Part shown: positions 1 to 9,061 of the stretch, in pieces
How the letters are laid out: every line of letters begins with the position of its first letter
Numbering within the stretch: the stretch's first letter is position 1
Assembly: GCF_014352935.1 (NCBI RefSeq)
Contig: NZ_CP060694.1
Location: forward strand, 1,488,001 to 1,552,000
Origin: Aliarcobacter cryaerophilus
Lineage (GTDB): Bacteria; Campylobacterota; Campylobacteria; Campylobacterales; Arcobacteraceae
Direction of reading: 5' to 3'
DNA length: 64,000 nucleotides
Made by a program: the position numbers and the translations under genes
Notes under the pieces: model-generated
What the model was told of the DNA's origin: nothing
Databases searched by the model: none
Seen by the model: only the letters and a program-made list of their open reading frames with translations

Positions 1-1520
1 TCAAGCCTATTAATTGTTACAAAACTTTTTTCATCTGATTTAAAAAAAGATAAAATATGATTTTTTAAAATTTCCAATTTATCCAAAAGTAGTTTATTTT
101 CTCTATTTAAATCATCAATTTGAAGATTTACTCCGCTTGTTATCATATTTTCATCTACATCTTTTAGCATAAATCTTCCACTTATACTTAAATCAAAAGT
201 AGAGTTAATAGATGCTAAAAAAGAGTTTATCTCATCACTACTACAAGGAGGAGTTATAAATTTATAACTCTCCATAAATTTTACAATCTCTTTTATACTT
301 ACCAAAGAGTCATACAAATAGTTCAACTCAAATGGGTGCAGTCTTGATAGCTTTATTCTTCTTGTAAGCCTTTCTATATCGTAAATACTTGCTAATTCAT
401 TCTCTATTGGTGAGTGAAAATCATATAATTCTTTAGATAAATTGTATCTTCTTAAAAGCTCTTTTGAGTCTTTTATTGGATTTGTAATCCTCTCTTTTAA
501 AAGTCTTTTACCCATAGCAGTTGAAGTATTATTTATTAATCTTATTAGACTTAAATTATGCGTTGTATCTATAATATTTAACTGCTCTAAAGCATTGTTT
601 CCAATATATATGTATCTACTAACATCTAATTTTATTGGGTTTGATAGTTTTTGAATAATTGAACTATCATGAGCTATTACAAAGTCTATTAGAATTGCCA
701 ATGATTCTGTTGAAAGAGGAGATCTCTCCATATCAAGATGCTCTATTGGAGTTAGAAGTGACTCAATGCTAAAAACATTTTTAAAAAGTTCATTTTGATA
801 TGTAATTTTTGGTCTAAAGTTTCTTAAATGAAAACTTTTTAAATTTAACTCCAAATAGTCTATTATCTCTTTTTGATTAATATTTTTGTCTGCTAGAGTA
901 ACTATAATTTCGCTAGTTTTGTGCATATTCATATAATTAAAGACTTCATCTAGTGCAAAAAACTTATCTTCATTCGTTCCAAAAACTTCGTTGTAATAAC
1001 ACTTTGCTGTTGTTACATCAATAGCACTATAACCTATTAGATAATTTCCTCTTACTTGGTCAATTACAATTGAAGTTATAAAATTATCATCTTGCTCTAC
1101 TACAAAATCAAAATTTGTACCAGGACTTACAATAACATCCAAATATCTACTCACATTTGGAGGAGTTCCTTTTTGTCTTATTATTGCTATTGTATATTTT
1201 TGCTCAGCAATAATTCGTGCTAGATGTTTTTCAAATGAAATTGCTGGAACTCCAGCCATAATTGGATTCTCTTTTGAGTTTTCAAGTATTGATTTATTTT
1301 TTCTTGTTAATTGAATATTTAAAAGTTCTGCTATCTCTTTTGCTTTTCCTATCTTATCTTTTTCATTGTTTACTTCATAAACTTCAAAAAAAGTTCCAAT
1401 TTCCATGAGAACTAAGGCATTTTCACCATATTTTTTATCAAATAACTCTTGAATCTTAAAATATGTGATGGTTAGAAGTTCATTTCTATTTTCTAAAAGA
1501 GCTGTTACTTCTTCTTGCAC
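1..1520 (-). CDS. mutS: DNA mismatch repair protein MutS, N-terminal part (cut by window edge)
   Basis: The first 506 codons of a MutS-type mismatch recognition ATPase; the C-terminal ATPase domain lies beyond the window. The N-terminal mismatch-binding domain is clear: the Phe-x-Glu wedge appears as GTFFEVY (F44, E46), followed by LLNIQLTRKNKS and NPIMAGVPAISFEKHLARII, which align with the E. coli pattern GDFYELF...LTKR...PMAGIPYHA. The reading frame stays open to the edge, where SFVTINRL matches the end of the clamp region. The start is a GTG whose G is also the last base of the upstream gene's TAG, so the two are translationally coupled. The Phe-x-Glu motif indicates the MutS1 rather than the MutS2 type (family knowledge), but the ATPase cannot be inspected here. 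Confidence 0.88.
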   Translation of the reverse strand, partial: MQEEVTALLENRNELLTITYFKIQELFDKKYGENALVLMEIGTFFEVYEVNNEKDKIGKAKEIAELLNIQLTRKNKSILENSKENPIMAGVPAISFEKHLARIIAEQKYTIAIIRQKGTPPNVSRYLDVIVSPGTNFDFVVEQDDNFITSIVIDQVRGNYLIGYSAIDVTTAKCYYNEVFGTNEDKFFALDEVFNYMNMHKTSEIIVTLADKNINQKEIIDYLELNLKSFHLRNFRPKITYQNELFKNVFSIESLLTPIEHLDMERSPLSTESLAILIDFVIAHDSSIIQKLSNPIKLDVSRYIYIGNNALEQLNIIDTTHNLSLIRLINNTSTAMGKRLLKERITNPIKDSKELLRRYNLSKELYDFHSPIENELASIYDIERLTRRIKLSRLHPFELNYLYDSLVSIKEIVKFMESYKFITPPCSSDEINSFLASINSTFDLSISGRFMLKDVDENMITSGVNLQIDDLNRENKLLLDKLEILKNHILSFFKSDEKSFVTINRL

Positions 1521-1939
1521 TATTTTCGCACTCCTGTCCAATCTCTAATTTTTTCTCTATCTTCTTTTGAAAGTTCTGCTTCAATGTGAGCCCACGTATA
1601 AGCAGGAAGAGGCATTGATGAGTGAGCTGTTCTATAGATTGCTTTTAATTTTTCATTCTTTTGTGTTTGAGTATATTTTTCCCAATTTGAAAAATTCAAA
1701 GCATTTACACCTTCATTTGTATGATTTGTAACAACCCATGAAAAAGGTGCAACATTTGAATACCAAGGGTAATTAATCTTATTTGAATGACAATCATAAC
1801 AAGCTCTTACAAATATCTCTTTTATATCAGGAGGTAAAACTATCTCATATGTTTCATCTTCACTATATTCTACTTTTTGAGGTCTTATAAACTGCATCAA
1901 TAGAAAAACTACAAAACAAATTATCAAAGCTCTTTTCAT
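1520..1939 (-). CDS. Haem-binding-domain protein (single c-type haem, membrane anchored)
   Basis: A 139-residue protein with an N-terminal hydrophobic signal/anchor (about residues 3-18) and one CYDCH haem c attachment site (C47, C50, H51). WYSNVAPFSWVVTNHTNEG and the later SMPLPAYTWAH stretch are typical of the small 'haem-binding domain' family (Pfam Haem_bd), periplasmic monohaem proteins of unknown redox partner. It sits between a thioredoxin-like gene (3 bp away) and mutS (1-nt overlap), so it is probably co-transcribed with both. A link to periplasmic electron transfer is inference. Confidence 0.8.
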   Translation of the reverse strand: MKRALIICFVVFLLMQFIRPQKVEYSEDETYEIVLPPDIKEIFVRACYDCHSNKINYPWYSNVAPFSWVVTNHTNEGVNALNFSNWEKYTQTQKNEKLKAIYRTAHSSMPLPAYTWAHIEAELSKEDREKIRDWTGVRK

Positions 1940-1941
1940 TT

Positions 1942-2268
1942 TTAAAATACCATCTCATATAATCTTTTTAATTCACTATTAAAAATATCTAAACTAATAT
2001 TTCTACCATATCTTTTAAACTCTTTACCTTCAAAAAAGACCAAAATAGTTGGACTTGAAAAAATATTAAAGTGAGAAGTAATATCTAAATTTTGATTACT
2101 ATTAATATAATATTGTTTCATTTTAGAAAAATTAAGAGAAATATTCATCTCTACTTTTGGTTTTAAAACTTGACAAACACTACAGTTTGTAGCTCCAAAA
2201 TATAGCATTACAGCTTTAGAATTTTTTAAAATATCTAAAATTTCTTCTTTACTGTTTATTTCTATCAT
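1942..2268 (-). CDS. Thioredoxin-like protein (CSVC active site)
   Basis: 108 residues with a thioredoxin fold pattern. AVMLYFGATNCSVC carries a CxxC pair (C29, C32), and the cis-proline region appears as SSPTILVFFEGKEFKRYGR. There is no signal peptide, so it should act in the cytoplasm as a disulfide reductase or thiol carrier. The middle residues are SV rather than the GP of classical thioredoxin, so it is a thioredoxin-family variant, not TrxA. No good Shine-Dalgarno precedes the ATG. It starts just behind the leuA terminator T-run, so expression may depend on read-through from leuA or on a promoter I cannot identify. Confidence 0.82.
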   Translation of the reverse strand: MIEINSKEEILDILKNSKAVMLYFGATNCSVCQVLKPKVEMNISLNFSKMKQYYINSNQNLDITSHFNIFSSPTILVFFEGKEFKRYGRNISLDIFNSELKRLYEMVF

Positions 2269-2272
2269 AATT

Positions 2273-2300
2273 AAAAAAAAATAGGAGAAATCCTATCTTT
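2273..2300 (-). terminator. Rho-independent terminator of leuA
   Basis: On the minus strand, ATAGGA-TTTC-TCCTAT is followed directly by a run of eight or nine T. It begins immediately after the leuA stop codon and ends a few bases before the thioredoxin-like start. Confidence 0.8.
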
Positions 2301-3851
2301 TTATACCTGATGCCCACAATTTTTTGTAAGTCTATTTTTTTGAGATAGATATGAATTTAAAGCACCCAAATATGCATTTGCAGTTGCTTGCATTGTATCA
2401 ATACTCAAACCATGACCAACAAAAGATATACTGTTTTCAAAACATACTCTAGTTGTTACTTTTGCTAAAGAATCTTTTCCTTCACTTACAGATATAACTT
2501 TATAATCTTTTAATTCACCAGAGTATCCTGTAATTCTATCTATCGTTTTAAAAATAGCATCCATAGTTCCATCACCCAAAGCTGCATCTTTTATAATTTC
2601 ATCTTTATATTTTATAGATACAGCAGCCATTGGCATCCCATTAGAACAATCACTTATTTGCAATCCTACTAATTCATATATTTTATCGTGGTTTAAAGCC
2701 TCATCAGTTATTAACATTCTAACATCATCATCTGTTATATCTTTTTTCTTATCTGCTAAAGTTTTAAATCTTTCAAATGCTGCATTTAACTCATCATCAC
2801 TTACACTATCAAACCCTAATTGAGTAATTTTATCTTTAAATGCTGCTCGACCTGAATGTTTTCCTAAAATTAATGTGCTATCTTTAATAACTCCAACATC
2901 CTCTGGTCTCATAATTTCATAAGTCTCTTGATGTTTTAAAACACCATCTTGGTGAATTCCACTCTCATGTGCAAATGCATTTTTTCCAACTATTGCTTTA
3001 TTTTGTTGTGGTTCAACACCTGTAATAGTTGCAACTAATCTCGAAGTTGCATAAATTTCAGGAGTATTAATAGATGTATATAAATCACCAAATACATCTT
3101 TTCTCACCTTTATAGCCATAACAGCTTCTTCTAAAGCAGAGTTTCCAGCACGTTCTCCTAAACCATTTATTGTAACTTCAATTTGTCTAGCTCCATTTAC
3201 TACAGCAGCTAAAGTATTTGCAGTTGCTAATCCTAAATCGTTGTGATTGTGAACAGATATAATTGCTCTATTACCTGCAAATTCACTTAACTCTTTAACC
3301 ATTGCACCTAACTCTGTAGGTAATCTATAACCAACAGTATCTGGTAAGTTAATTGTTCTAGCACCTGCACCTATAACTGCATCCATCACCTCTTTCATAA
3401 AAGGAATTTCACTTCTTCCTGCATCTTCTAAAGAAAACTCAACATCATCTACGAAAGTCCTTGCATACTCTACTGCATGAACAGCTCTTCTTATAACTTC
3501 ATCTGGAGACATTTTTAATTTATATTTCATATGAATTGGACTTGTTGCTATAAATGTATGAATTCTATGTTTTGGCGCATGAGAAACAGCCATACCAGCC
3601 TGTTTTATATCATTTTCTATAGCACGACTTAACGAACAAATGCTAGCATTTTTTATAGTTTTTGCTATTTGACTAACTGCATCAAAATCTCCAGGACTTG
3701 CAGCTGCAAAACCAGCTTCAATAACATCAACCCCTAATTTTTCTAACTGTAAAGCAACTCTTAATTTCTCTTCTGTGTTCATAGAACAACCAGGGCTTTG
3801 CTCTCCATCTCTTAAAGTAGTATCAAATACAATAATTTTATTTTTATCCAT
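2301..3851 (-). CDS. leuA: 2-isopropylmalate synthase
   Basis: Catalyses acetyl-CoA + 2-oxoisovalerate to 2-isopropylmalate, the first committed step of leucine synthesis, in the cytoplasm. The 516-residue length is normal for bacterial LeuA. The N-terminal TIM barrel shows [13 protein letters not shown] (metal and substrate site) and the [20 protein letters not shown] block; [20 protein letters not shown] marks the linker. The last ~130 residues form the leucine-binding allosteric domain. It is preceded by an AAGG ribosome site and by a 97-nt spacer from a leucine-rich leader peptide, which suggests leucine-responsive control. leuB, leuC and leuD are not adjacent in this window. Confidence 0.97.
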   Translation of the reverse strand: MDKNKIIVFDTTLRDGEQSPGCSMNTEEKLRVALQLEKLGVDVIEAGFAAASPGDFDAVSQIAKTIKNASICSLSRAIENDIKQAGMAVSHAPKHRIHTFIATSPIHMKYKLKMSPDEVIRRAVHAVEYARTFVDDVEFSLEDAGRSEIPFMKEVMDAVIGAGARTINLPDTVGYRLPTELGAMVKELSEFAGNRAIISVHNHNDLGLATANTLAAVVNGARQIEVTINGLGERAGNSALEEAVMAIKVRKDVFGDLYTSINTPEIYATSRLVATITGVEPQQNKAIVGKNAFAHESGIHQDGVLKHQETYEIMRPEDVGVIKDSTLILGKHSGRAAFKDKITQLGFDSVSDDELNAAFERFKTLADKKKDITDDDVRMLITDEALNHDKIYELVGLQISDCSNGMPMAAVSIKYKDEIIKDAALGDGTMDAIFKTIDRITGYSGELKDYKVISVSEGKDSLAKVTTRVCFENSISFVGHGLSIDTMQATANAYLGALNSYLSQKNRLTKNCGHQV

Positions 3852-3948
3852 AATATTTACCTTTTAATTTAACATTTGATTATATCTTTTTTTAAATAAA
3901 AAAAGAAAAACAGATTTTTTGGGAAACTTAAACTATAAAATTTATAAT

Positions 3949-4026
3949 TTAGAGTGAATATTTAAGAAGGAGTAGAGAGTTTACACTTTTTAGAAAATTG
4001 TTTTTTGAAATATTAAATATTTTCAT
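3949..4026 (-). CDS. Leucine leader peptide upstream of leuA (25 aa)
   Basis: A 25-codon frame with an ideal ribosome site (AGGAG, 7 nt before ATG) behind a good promoter -10. Its second half reads SVNSLLLLKYSL. Four consecutive leucine codons (CTA CTC CTT CTT) use three different codons, and further Leu codons stand at positions 12 and 25. It ends 97 nt before leuA. This is the architecture of an amino-acid attenuation leader such as leuL of enterobacteria, in which ribosome stalling at Leu codons senses charged tRNA-Leu. The CTCCTT of the Leu run can also pair with the leader's own AAGGAG. I see no strong classical terminator between leader and leuA, so the exact mechanism is open. Confidence 0.78.
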   Translation of the reverse strand: MKIFNISKNNFLKSVNSLLLLKYSL

Positions 4027-4055
4027 TTATACTCTCCTTTTTTAATTAGGTTGAA

Positions 4056-4061
4056 AGTATA
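4056..4061 (-). promoter_or_regulatory. Predicted -10 box of the leuA leader promoter
   Basis: TATACT on the minus strand, with an A/T-rich periodic upstream region as expected for epsilonproteobacterial sigma-70 promoters. It lies 30 nt before the leader-peptide ATG. A second TATAAT (about 3876-3881) lies between leader and leuA and could be an internal promoter. Confidence 0.5.
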
Positions 4062-4106
4062 ATTTAATTTAATTTATTTGTCAAGGATAATTTTTATTAT
4101 TTAGAA

Positions 4107-4138
4107 AATTTTTAGAAGCAAAATTGCTTCTAAAAATT
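4107..4138 (-). terminator. Strong terminator after ftsH
   Basis: A perfect 15-bp inverted repeat (AATTTTTAGAAGCAA / TTGCTTCTAAAAATT) with a 2-nt centre, starting two bases after the ftsH stop. The stem ends in A/T-rich tracts. It separates ftsH from the leuA leader unit. Confidence 0.75.
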
Positions 4139-4139
4139 A

Positions 4140-6167
4140 TTATTTTTCAGATTGATTATCATCTTTATTTTCTATTTGAGTTTTATCAGATTTAATATCT
4201 TCTTTCACATCACTTTTATCTAAACTATCGCTATGTAAATCTTCACCTTCAAAAACTATTCCACCATGTTCTTTTATAATCTCTCTAACTCTTTCACCTG
4301 TAATTACCTCTATTTCAAGTAATTCAGAAGTCATTTGTTCAATTGCATCTTTATTATCTCTTAAAGCTTGTAATACAACTTGATATCTTTCATTTAAAGT
4401 AGTTTTTACATGATCATCTAAATCTTTTGCCATAGCATCTGAGAAATCTTTTTGAGTTTGTCCACCTAAGAACTGATTTGTTCTTCTTTCTAGTACCATA
4501 AGCCCAGCTATATCACTCATTCCATAAATAGTTGCCATAGATTTGATAATATTTGTAGCTCTCTCTAAATCATTTCCAGCACCCGTACTAATCTCTCCTA
4601 TAAATACCTCTTCAGCAGCTCTTCCACCTAATAAAACATCAACTTCAGCTATTAGCTCATGTTTTTGCATTAAATATTTATTCTCTTCAGGAGTATTTAG
4701 TGTATATCCAAGTGCAGCTAAACCTCTTGGAACAATAGATACTTTATTTACTTTTTTAGCACCTTTTGTAATTTCAGCCATAACTGCATGTCCACTTTCA
4801 TGATAAGCAACAATTTTTCTCTCTTTTGGAGATATTCTTCTTGATTTTTTTTCAAGTCCAGCTATTTGTCTCTCAACAGCCTCTTTAAAATCACTTGGCT
4901 CTACTTCCTCTTTATTTGCACGTCCAGCTAAAAGAGCAGCTTCATTTATAATATTTGCTAAATCAGCACCAGCAAGTCCTGCTGTCATCTTTGCAACCTC
5001 TTTTAAATCTACATCTTTTGAAATTTTTACATCTTTAATATGAACATTTAAAATCTCAATTCTTCCTTCATAATCAGGTTTATCAACTAAAACTTGTCTA
5101 TCAAATCTTCCTGGTCTTAAAAGTGCTGGATCTAAAACTTCAGGTCTATTTGTAGCTGCAAGAACTATTACAGGAGCTGTTTCAGTAGAAAATCCATCCA
5201 TCTCTGCTAAAAGTTGATTTAAAGTCTGCTCTCTCTCATCATTTCCACCCATTGGTCCACCACTAGCTCTACTTTTACCAATAGCATCAATCTCATCAAT
5301 AAAAATAATAGCAGGAGCTACTTTTTTTGCTTGTTCAAATAGATCTCTAACTCTACTTGCACCTACTCCTACAAACATCTCAATAAATGCAGATCCTGAA
5401 ACAGATAAAAATTGAACATCAGCCTCTCCAGCAACTGCTTTAGCTAAAAGTGTTTTACCTGTACCTGGAGGACCTACAAGTAATACACCTTTTGGAATTT
5501 GAGCTCCAAGTCTTACATATCTATCTGGTGCTTTTAAGAAATCTACAACTTCTCTAACCTCTTCTTTGGCCTCTTTATTTCCAGCCATATCATCAAATTT
5601 TACATTTGGTTTTTCAGAATTTATCATCTTTTTAGATGAACCAATTCCAAGGATTCCACCACTTCCACCACCCATAGATTTTTGCATTCTTTTAACCAAA
5701 AACATCCAAATAGCAAAAAATAAAAATATTGGTAAAACCCATCCAAAAAGAATATCAGATAGAAGATTCTCTTCGCTTATTCCACCATAAGATATACCAC
5801 TTTTTTCCAACTCAGGAATTAATGTCTCATCAGGAACAACTCTTCTTGCTGTATAAGTAACTCTTTGCATTCCATCATTTTTACTAACAGCTCTAATTAG
5901 AGTATTTCCAATACCAACATACTCAATTTTTCCACTTACAATAAGTTTTTTTAACTCAGAATATGTAATTGTTTTGCTTACATTACTTCCATAAGCTTGA
6001 ATATTTGAATTTGTAGCATTTGTTTCACTATCAGGAAAAATTGCTTTAAATGCAAAAATTGTTACAAGCGAAAATGCAACAAATATCAAAAGTGGATTAT
6101 TGTTAAAAAAATTATTGTTATTATTTTGATTATTGTTTGGATTGTTATTTTGTTGTTTATTCATCAT
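4140..6167 (-). CDS. ftsH: ATP-dependent zinc metalloprotease FtsH
   Basis: Membrane-bound AAA+ protease that degrades misfolded membrane proteins and short-lived regulators. The sequence has an unusual Asn/Gln-rich cytoplasmic N-terminus (about residues 3-22), a first membrane helix, a periplasmic domain, a second helix near residues 140-160, the AAA module (Walker A GPPGTGKT near 230, Walker B IIFIDEID, SRH RPGRFDRQ) and the zinc site HESGH near 455. The ~45-residue tail is acidic and charged. The 675-residue length is normal. The N-terminus begins with two ATG codons; the first is taken. It is 14 bp downstream of prmA, an order also known in Helicobacter, so both are likely in one operon. 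Confidence 0.98.
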   Translation of the reverse strand: MMNKQQNNNPNNNQNNNNNFFNNNPLLIFVAFSLVTIFAFKAIFPDSETNATNSNIQAYGSNVSKTITYSELKKLIVSGKIEYVGIGNTLIRAVSKNDGMQRVTYTARRVVPDETLIPELEKSGISYGGISEENLLSDILFGWVLPIFLFFAIWMFLVKRMQKSMGGGSGGILGIGSSKKMINSEKPNVKFDDMAGNKEAKEEVREVVDFLKAPDRYVRLGAQIPKGVLLVGPPGTGKTLLAKAVAGEADVQFLSVSGSAFIEMFVGVGASRVRDLFEQAKKVAPAIIFIDEIDAIGKSRASGGPMGGNDEREQTLNQLLAEMDGFSTETAPVIVLAATNRPEVLDPALLRPGRFDRQVLVDKPDYEGRIEILNVHIKDVKISKDVDLKEVAKMTAGLAGADLANIINEAALLAGRANKEEVEPSDFKEAVERQIAGLEKKSRRISPKERKIVAYHESGHAVMAEITKGAKKVNKVSIVPRGLAALGYTLNTPEENKYLMQKHELIAEVDVLLGGRAAEEVFIGEISTGAGNDLERATNIIKSMATIYGMSDIAGLMVLERRTNQFLGGQTQKDFSDAMAKDLDDHVKTTLNERYQVVLQALRDNKDAIEQMTSELLEIEVITGERVREIIKEHGGIVFEGEDLHSDSLDKSDVKEDIKSDKTQIENKDDNQSEK

Positions 6168-6181
6168 TATTTATATCCCTC

Positions 6182-6988
6182 TTATTTTTTAAATACCATT
6201 GTTACCCACTCATTTTTGTGAATAATTTTTAGCTCTTTTAAATTAGAAAATTTACTTAAAACTCTCTTTTCATGCTTATCTAAAATACCAGAAACTATTA
6301 TAATTCCACCATCTTTTGTAGAATTTATCAAATCATCTGATATCATAACAAGAACATCTGCAATAATATTTGCTAAAACTACATCATATTTTTCTTTGGC
6401 AAAATTTACAGAACCAATCCAAGATTTATTTATCTTTTGATTATTTAAAGTAAAATTTGATTTTGTACTCTCTATACAAATTTCATCTGTATCACAGACA
6501 TCAACAACTGCACCTTTTTTTGCAGCTGCAATTGCTAAAATACCACTTCCTGTTCCAACATCTAATAGGCTATCACCTTTTTTTACAAACTCATCAATTG
6601 CTAATAAACAAGAAGAAGTTGTTTCGTGGTGTCCTGAACCAAAAGCAAGTGCTGGATCTATTAAAATATCAATTTTTCCCTCTTTTGCTTCACTCCATGA
6701 TGGTCGCACATAAAAGCTTCCAACTTCAACAGCTTGTATAGAGTCTTGATATTTTTTTATCCAATCTATACTCTCTTTTTTTTCACATTTTATATAACAT
6801 TTTGTATTTAATGCTTTTGCAAATTTTTCAAGTGGTTCCTGAAAATCTTCAAGATTCTCTTCGCTTCTAACAATTATTTCGCCATCATTTTCTTCAATTG
6901 CATCATCTGTAAGTGATAAAATTAGATTTAAAAACAGTTCATAATTATCTTCTGGTTTTATTAGTAATTCAAAATACTCTTTTGACAA
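6182..6988 (-). CDS. prmA: Ribosomal protein L11 methyltransferase
   Basis: SAM-dependent methyltransferase that modifies L11 of the 50S subunit. The 268 residues comprise an N-terminal substrate domain and a Rossmann methyltransferase domain with SAM motif I SLLDVGTGSGILAIAAAKKG, preceded by DPALAFGSGHHETTSS, a PrmA signature. NIIADVLV supplies the N-x-x-A type motif. The start is TTG, supported by AAGGA eight bases upstream; there is no better ATG in frame. It lies immediately upstream of ftsH and 69 bp downstream of dus. Confidence 0.95.
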   Translation of the reverse strand: MSKEYFELLIKPEDNYELFLNLILSLTDDAIEENDGEIIVRSEENLEDFQEPLEKFAKALNTKCYIKCEKKESIDWIKKYQDSIQAVEVGSFYVRPSWSEAKEGKIDILIDPALAFGSGHHETTSSCLLAIDEFVKKGDSLLDVGTGSGILAIAAAKKGAVVDVCDTDEICIESTKSNFTLNNQKINKSWIGSVNFAKEKYDVVLANIIADVLVMISDDLINSTKDGGIIIVSGILDKHEKRVLSKFSNLKELKIIHKNEWVTMVFKK

Positions 6989-7057
6989 ATAAAAATTCCT
7001 TTATATTTTTTTAAAAACTCAATATTCTATCTAAATAACTTTTTAATCAAATTAAAT

Positions 7058-7990
7058 CTAAAAAAAGCTCTCTATTAAATCTCTCATTATATTTTTGTCA
7101 CTAATTTGATTTACTAAATCTCTAAACTCATTTGCCCCTGTATAACCCTTTGAATAAGCGTGTAACAATTTTCTAAAAATTATAGCTCCATAGTCTCCAT
7201 GGAACTCAAGCATTTTGTCATAGTGTTCTAAAATAATCTCTTTTTTTATAGAATTATCAATATCTTCAAGCTCATGTTTTAATTGATAAAAAACCCAAGG
7301 TTTACCAATAGCACCTCGTCCTATCATAACACCATCAGCTTTTGTGTACTCTAAAACCTCTTTTGCTTTTTTATAATCTTTTATATCACCATTTGCAATA
7401 ACAGGAATTGAAATAGCCTCTTTCATCTGTTTAATTGCATCATAATCTACAGGTGCTTTATATTTTCCAGCTCTTGTTCTTCCATGAACTGATACAAAAT
7501 CAACTCCACAAGCTTCAACAGCTTTTCCAATTTCAACTGGAATTTTTTCATTAACTCCAAGTCTTACTTTTGCACTTGTGTACTCTTTTTTTGAGTATTT
7601 TTTGATAGTACTTAAAATCTCTTCAAGCTTTTTTAAATCACCTAAAAGATTAGAACCTGAACCATGAGAGAATACTTTAGGAGCAGGACAACCGCAGTTT
7701 AAATCAATTCCATCAATTCCTTCAACATCATTTAATATTTCAACTGCTTCTCTTACAAGTTGAGCACTATTTCCAGCAATTTGTACAAAATATGGGTCCT
7801 CTGAAGGAGACTTTTCTATCATCTTAAGTGTTCTTGCACTTTTATAAACCAAAGCATTTGAACTTATCATCTCTGAAATTGTAAGATCAGCTCCAAACTT
7901 TTTAACAACACTTCTAAAAGGTAAATCTGTATAACCAGCAAGGGGAGCAAGCACTATAAGAGGCTTGCTAAAATCTAATTTTTTTTTCAT
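7058..7990 (-). CDS. dus: tRNA-dihydrouridine synthase
   Basis: FMN-dependent enzyme that reduces uridines in tRNA D-loops. The 310-residue TIM barrel shows VLAPLAGYTDLPFR at the N-terminus, the catalytic cysteine segment GIDLNCGCPAPKVFSHGSG (family position in NCGCP), SVHGRTRAGKYK and GDIKD...DGVMIGRGAIGKPW for the flavin phosphate. It is two bases downstream of an unknown membrane-protein gene. Which Dus subfamily (A, B or C) it belongs to cannot be set by eye; the DusB-like length and motifs fit best. Confidence 0.93.
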   Translation of the reverse strand: MKKKLDFSKPLIVLAPLAGYTDLPFRSVVKKFGADLTISEMISSNALVYKSARTLKMIEKSPSEDPYFVQIAGNSAQLVREAVEILNDVEGIDGIDLNCGCPAPKVFSHGSGSNLLGDLKKLEEILSTIKKYSKKEYTSAKVRLGVNEKIPVEIGKAVEACGVDFVSVHGRTRAGKYKAPVDYDAIKQMKEAISIPVIANGDIKDYKKAKEVLEYTKADGVMIGRGAIGKPWVFYQLKHELEDIDNSIKKEIILEHYDKMLEFHGDYGAIIFRKLLHAYSKGYTGANEFRDLVNQISDKNIMRDLIESFF

Positions 7991-7992
7991 TC

Positions 7993-9003
7993 TTAGTTAT
8001 ACGACAAGCTTTCCAAACTATAATGTTTTCCAGCATCTTTTAGTTCAATTAGTGCTTTAAAAGGTGCGAAATCATTACCTTCTCTATTTGCTAAATTTTC
8101 TCTTAGTTTATCTTTCATCTCAAATTCACTCAAAATATATAAATATGCAACTGTAGCTTCTTCTTGTTCTTGTGAAATTTTTTCAAAAAGTTCTATTAAA
8201 ACATCTGGATTCAGACTATTTTTATATTTTTTAGCAAGTTGAATATAATCATCTTTTGAAAGTTTTATATTTTTAACAAGTTCTAAAATTTCGTTATTTT
8301 CAAATCCAAATTCACTATTTTCAATATTCTTTTCTAAAAGTTTAATTGTAAGTTCTTTATCAAGATTTACATTTTTGTAAATTTTTTTAATTGTTGTCAT
8401 ACTTTTTTCACTCAAAGATTTCAAAAATGCTACTTTTACAATATCACTATCATATTTTTCAGCTTTTTTTACAATATCAACGGCAAAATCAACTTGTGAA
8501 TTTATTTTATTTATTAAGTTCTGTTTTCCTAAAGATGATTTTTCATCAACTTTTAGATTTTTATCAACATAAATACCATTGTTTACATTTTGTATGGCAG
8601 CAACAGTTTTGTTTAATTCTTCATTTGTAGAACTAAATATCTCTTTTGGTACTTCAAGATTTAATTGAGTTAAAATATTTGCCAACTCTTTTTGTTTTCT
8701 TGTTCTAAAACCAATTTTATGCTCTTTATTTAGTAGTTTTAATTTAATTAATTCAACCATATTATCTAAATCACTATCTACTAATCTAAGTTTAAAATAG
8801 TTAATAAGCCCGTAAAAAATAATATGGATATAAGTTAAAAGACTTAAAAAAATTATAGGTAAAACAAACCAAACAGAAACAGGTAAAGTTTCACTAAAAC
8901 CAAATAAACTAAGAGTATATTCTCCAAGTTCTAAACTATGAACAAAACCAAACAATACTATTATTAAAAGTATTGTTGAGATTATATAACTTTTAAGACC
9001 CAT
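7993..9003 (-). CDS. Conserved membrane-anchored protein of unknown function
   Basis: 336 residues when started at the ATG of MGLKSYIISTILLI, which has AAGGA nine bases upstream. A longer frame reaches a TTG at 9048, but that start lies upstream of the TATAAT promoter box, so it is rejected. There are two N-terminal membrane helices (about residues 5-25 and 40-70), then a ~250-residue, highly charged, helical cytoplasmic part with no catalytic motif I recognise. Residues such as FRTRKQKELANILTQLNLEVP look like a helical repeat or scaffold. It directly precedes dus by two bases. Similar lineage-restricted proteins are common in Campylobacterota; I assign no function. Confidence 0.75.
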   Translation of the reverse strand: MGLKSYIISTILLIIVLFGFVHSLELGEYTLSLFGFSETLPVSVWFVLPIIFLSLLTYIHIIFYGLINYFKLRLVDSDLDNMVELIKLKLLNKEHKIGFRTRKQKELANILTQLNLEVPKEIFSSTNEELNKTVAAIQNVNNGIYVDKNLKVDEKSSLGKQNLINKINSQVDFAVDIVKKAEKYDSDIVKVAFLKSLSEKSMTTIKKIYKNVNLDKELTIKLLEKNIENSEFGFENNEILELVKNIKLSKDDYIQLAKKYKNSLNPDVLIELFEKISQEQEEATVAYLYILSEFEMKDKLRENLANREGNDFAPFKALIELKDAGKHYSLESLSYN

Positions 9004-9039
9004 CTTCTTTTTTCCTTTTTGAAGAGTTAATTGTGTTTT

Positions 9040-9045
9040 ATTATA
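9040..9045 (-). promoter_or_regulatory. Predicted -10 box upstream of the unknown membrane protein/dus
   Basis: A consensus TATAAT on the minus strand, about 37 nt before the chosen ATG. Its position inside the frame of the longer TTG-started version decides the start in favour of the internal ATG. Confidence 0.55.
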
Positions 9046-9061
9046 CAAAAAAGTTTATAAA

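Noticed and set aside
442-654. Plus-strand open frame inside the mutS region
   Set aside because: It is antisense to a well-supported mutS frame and shows no ribosome site or family motif.
9004-9048. Longer TTG start for the unknown membrane protein
   Set aside because: A consensus TATAAT lies within the extension, and the internal ATG has a good ribosome site.
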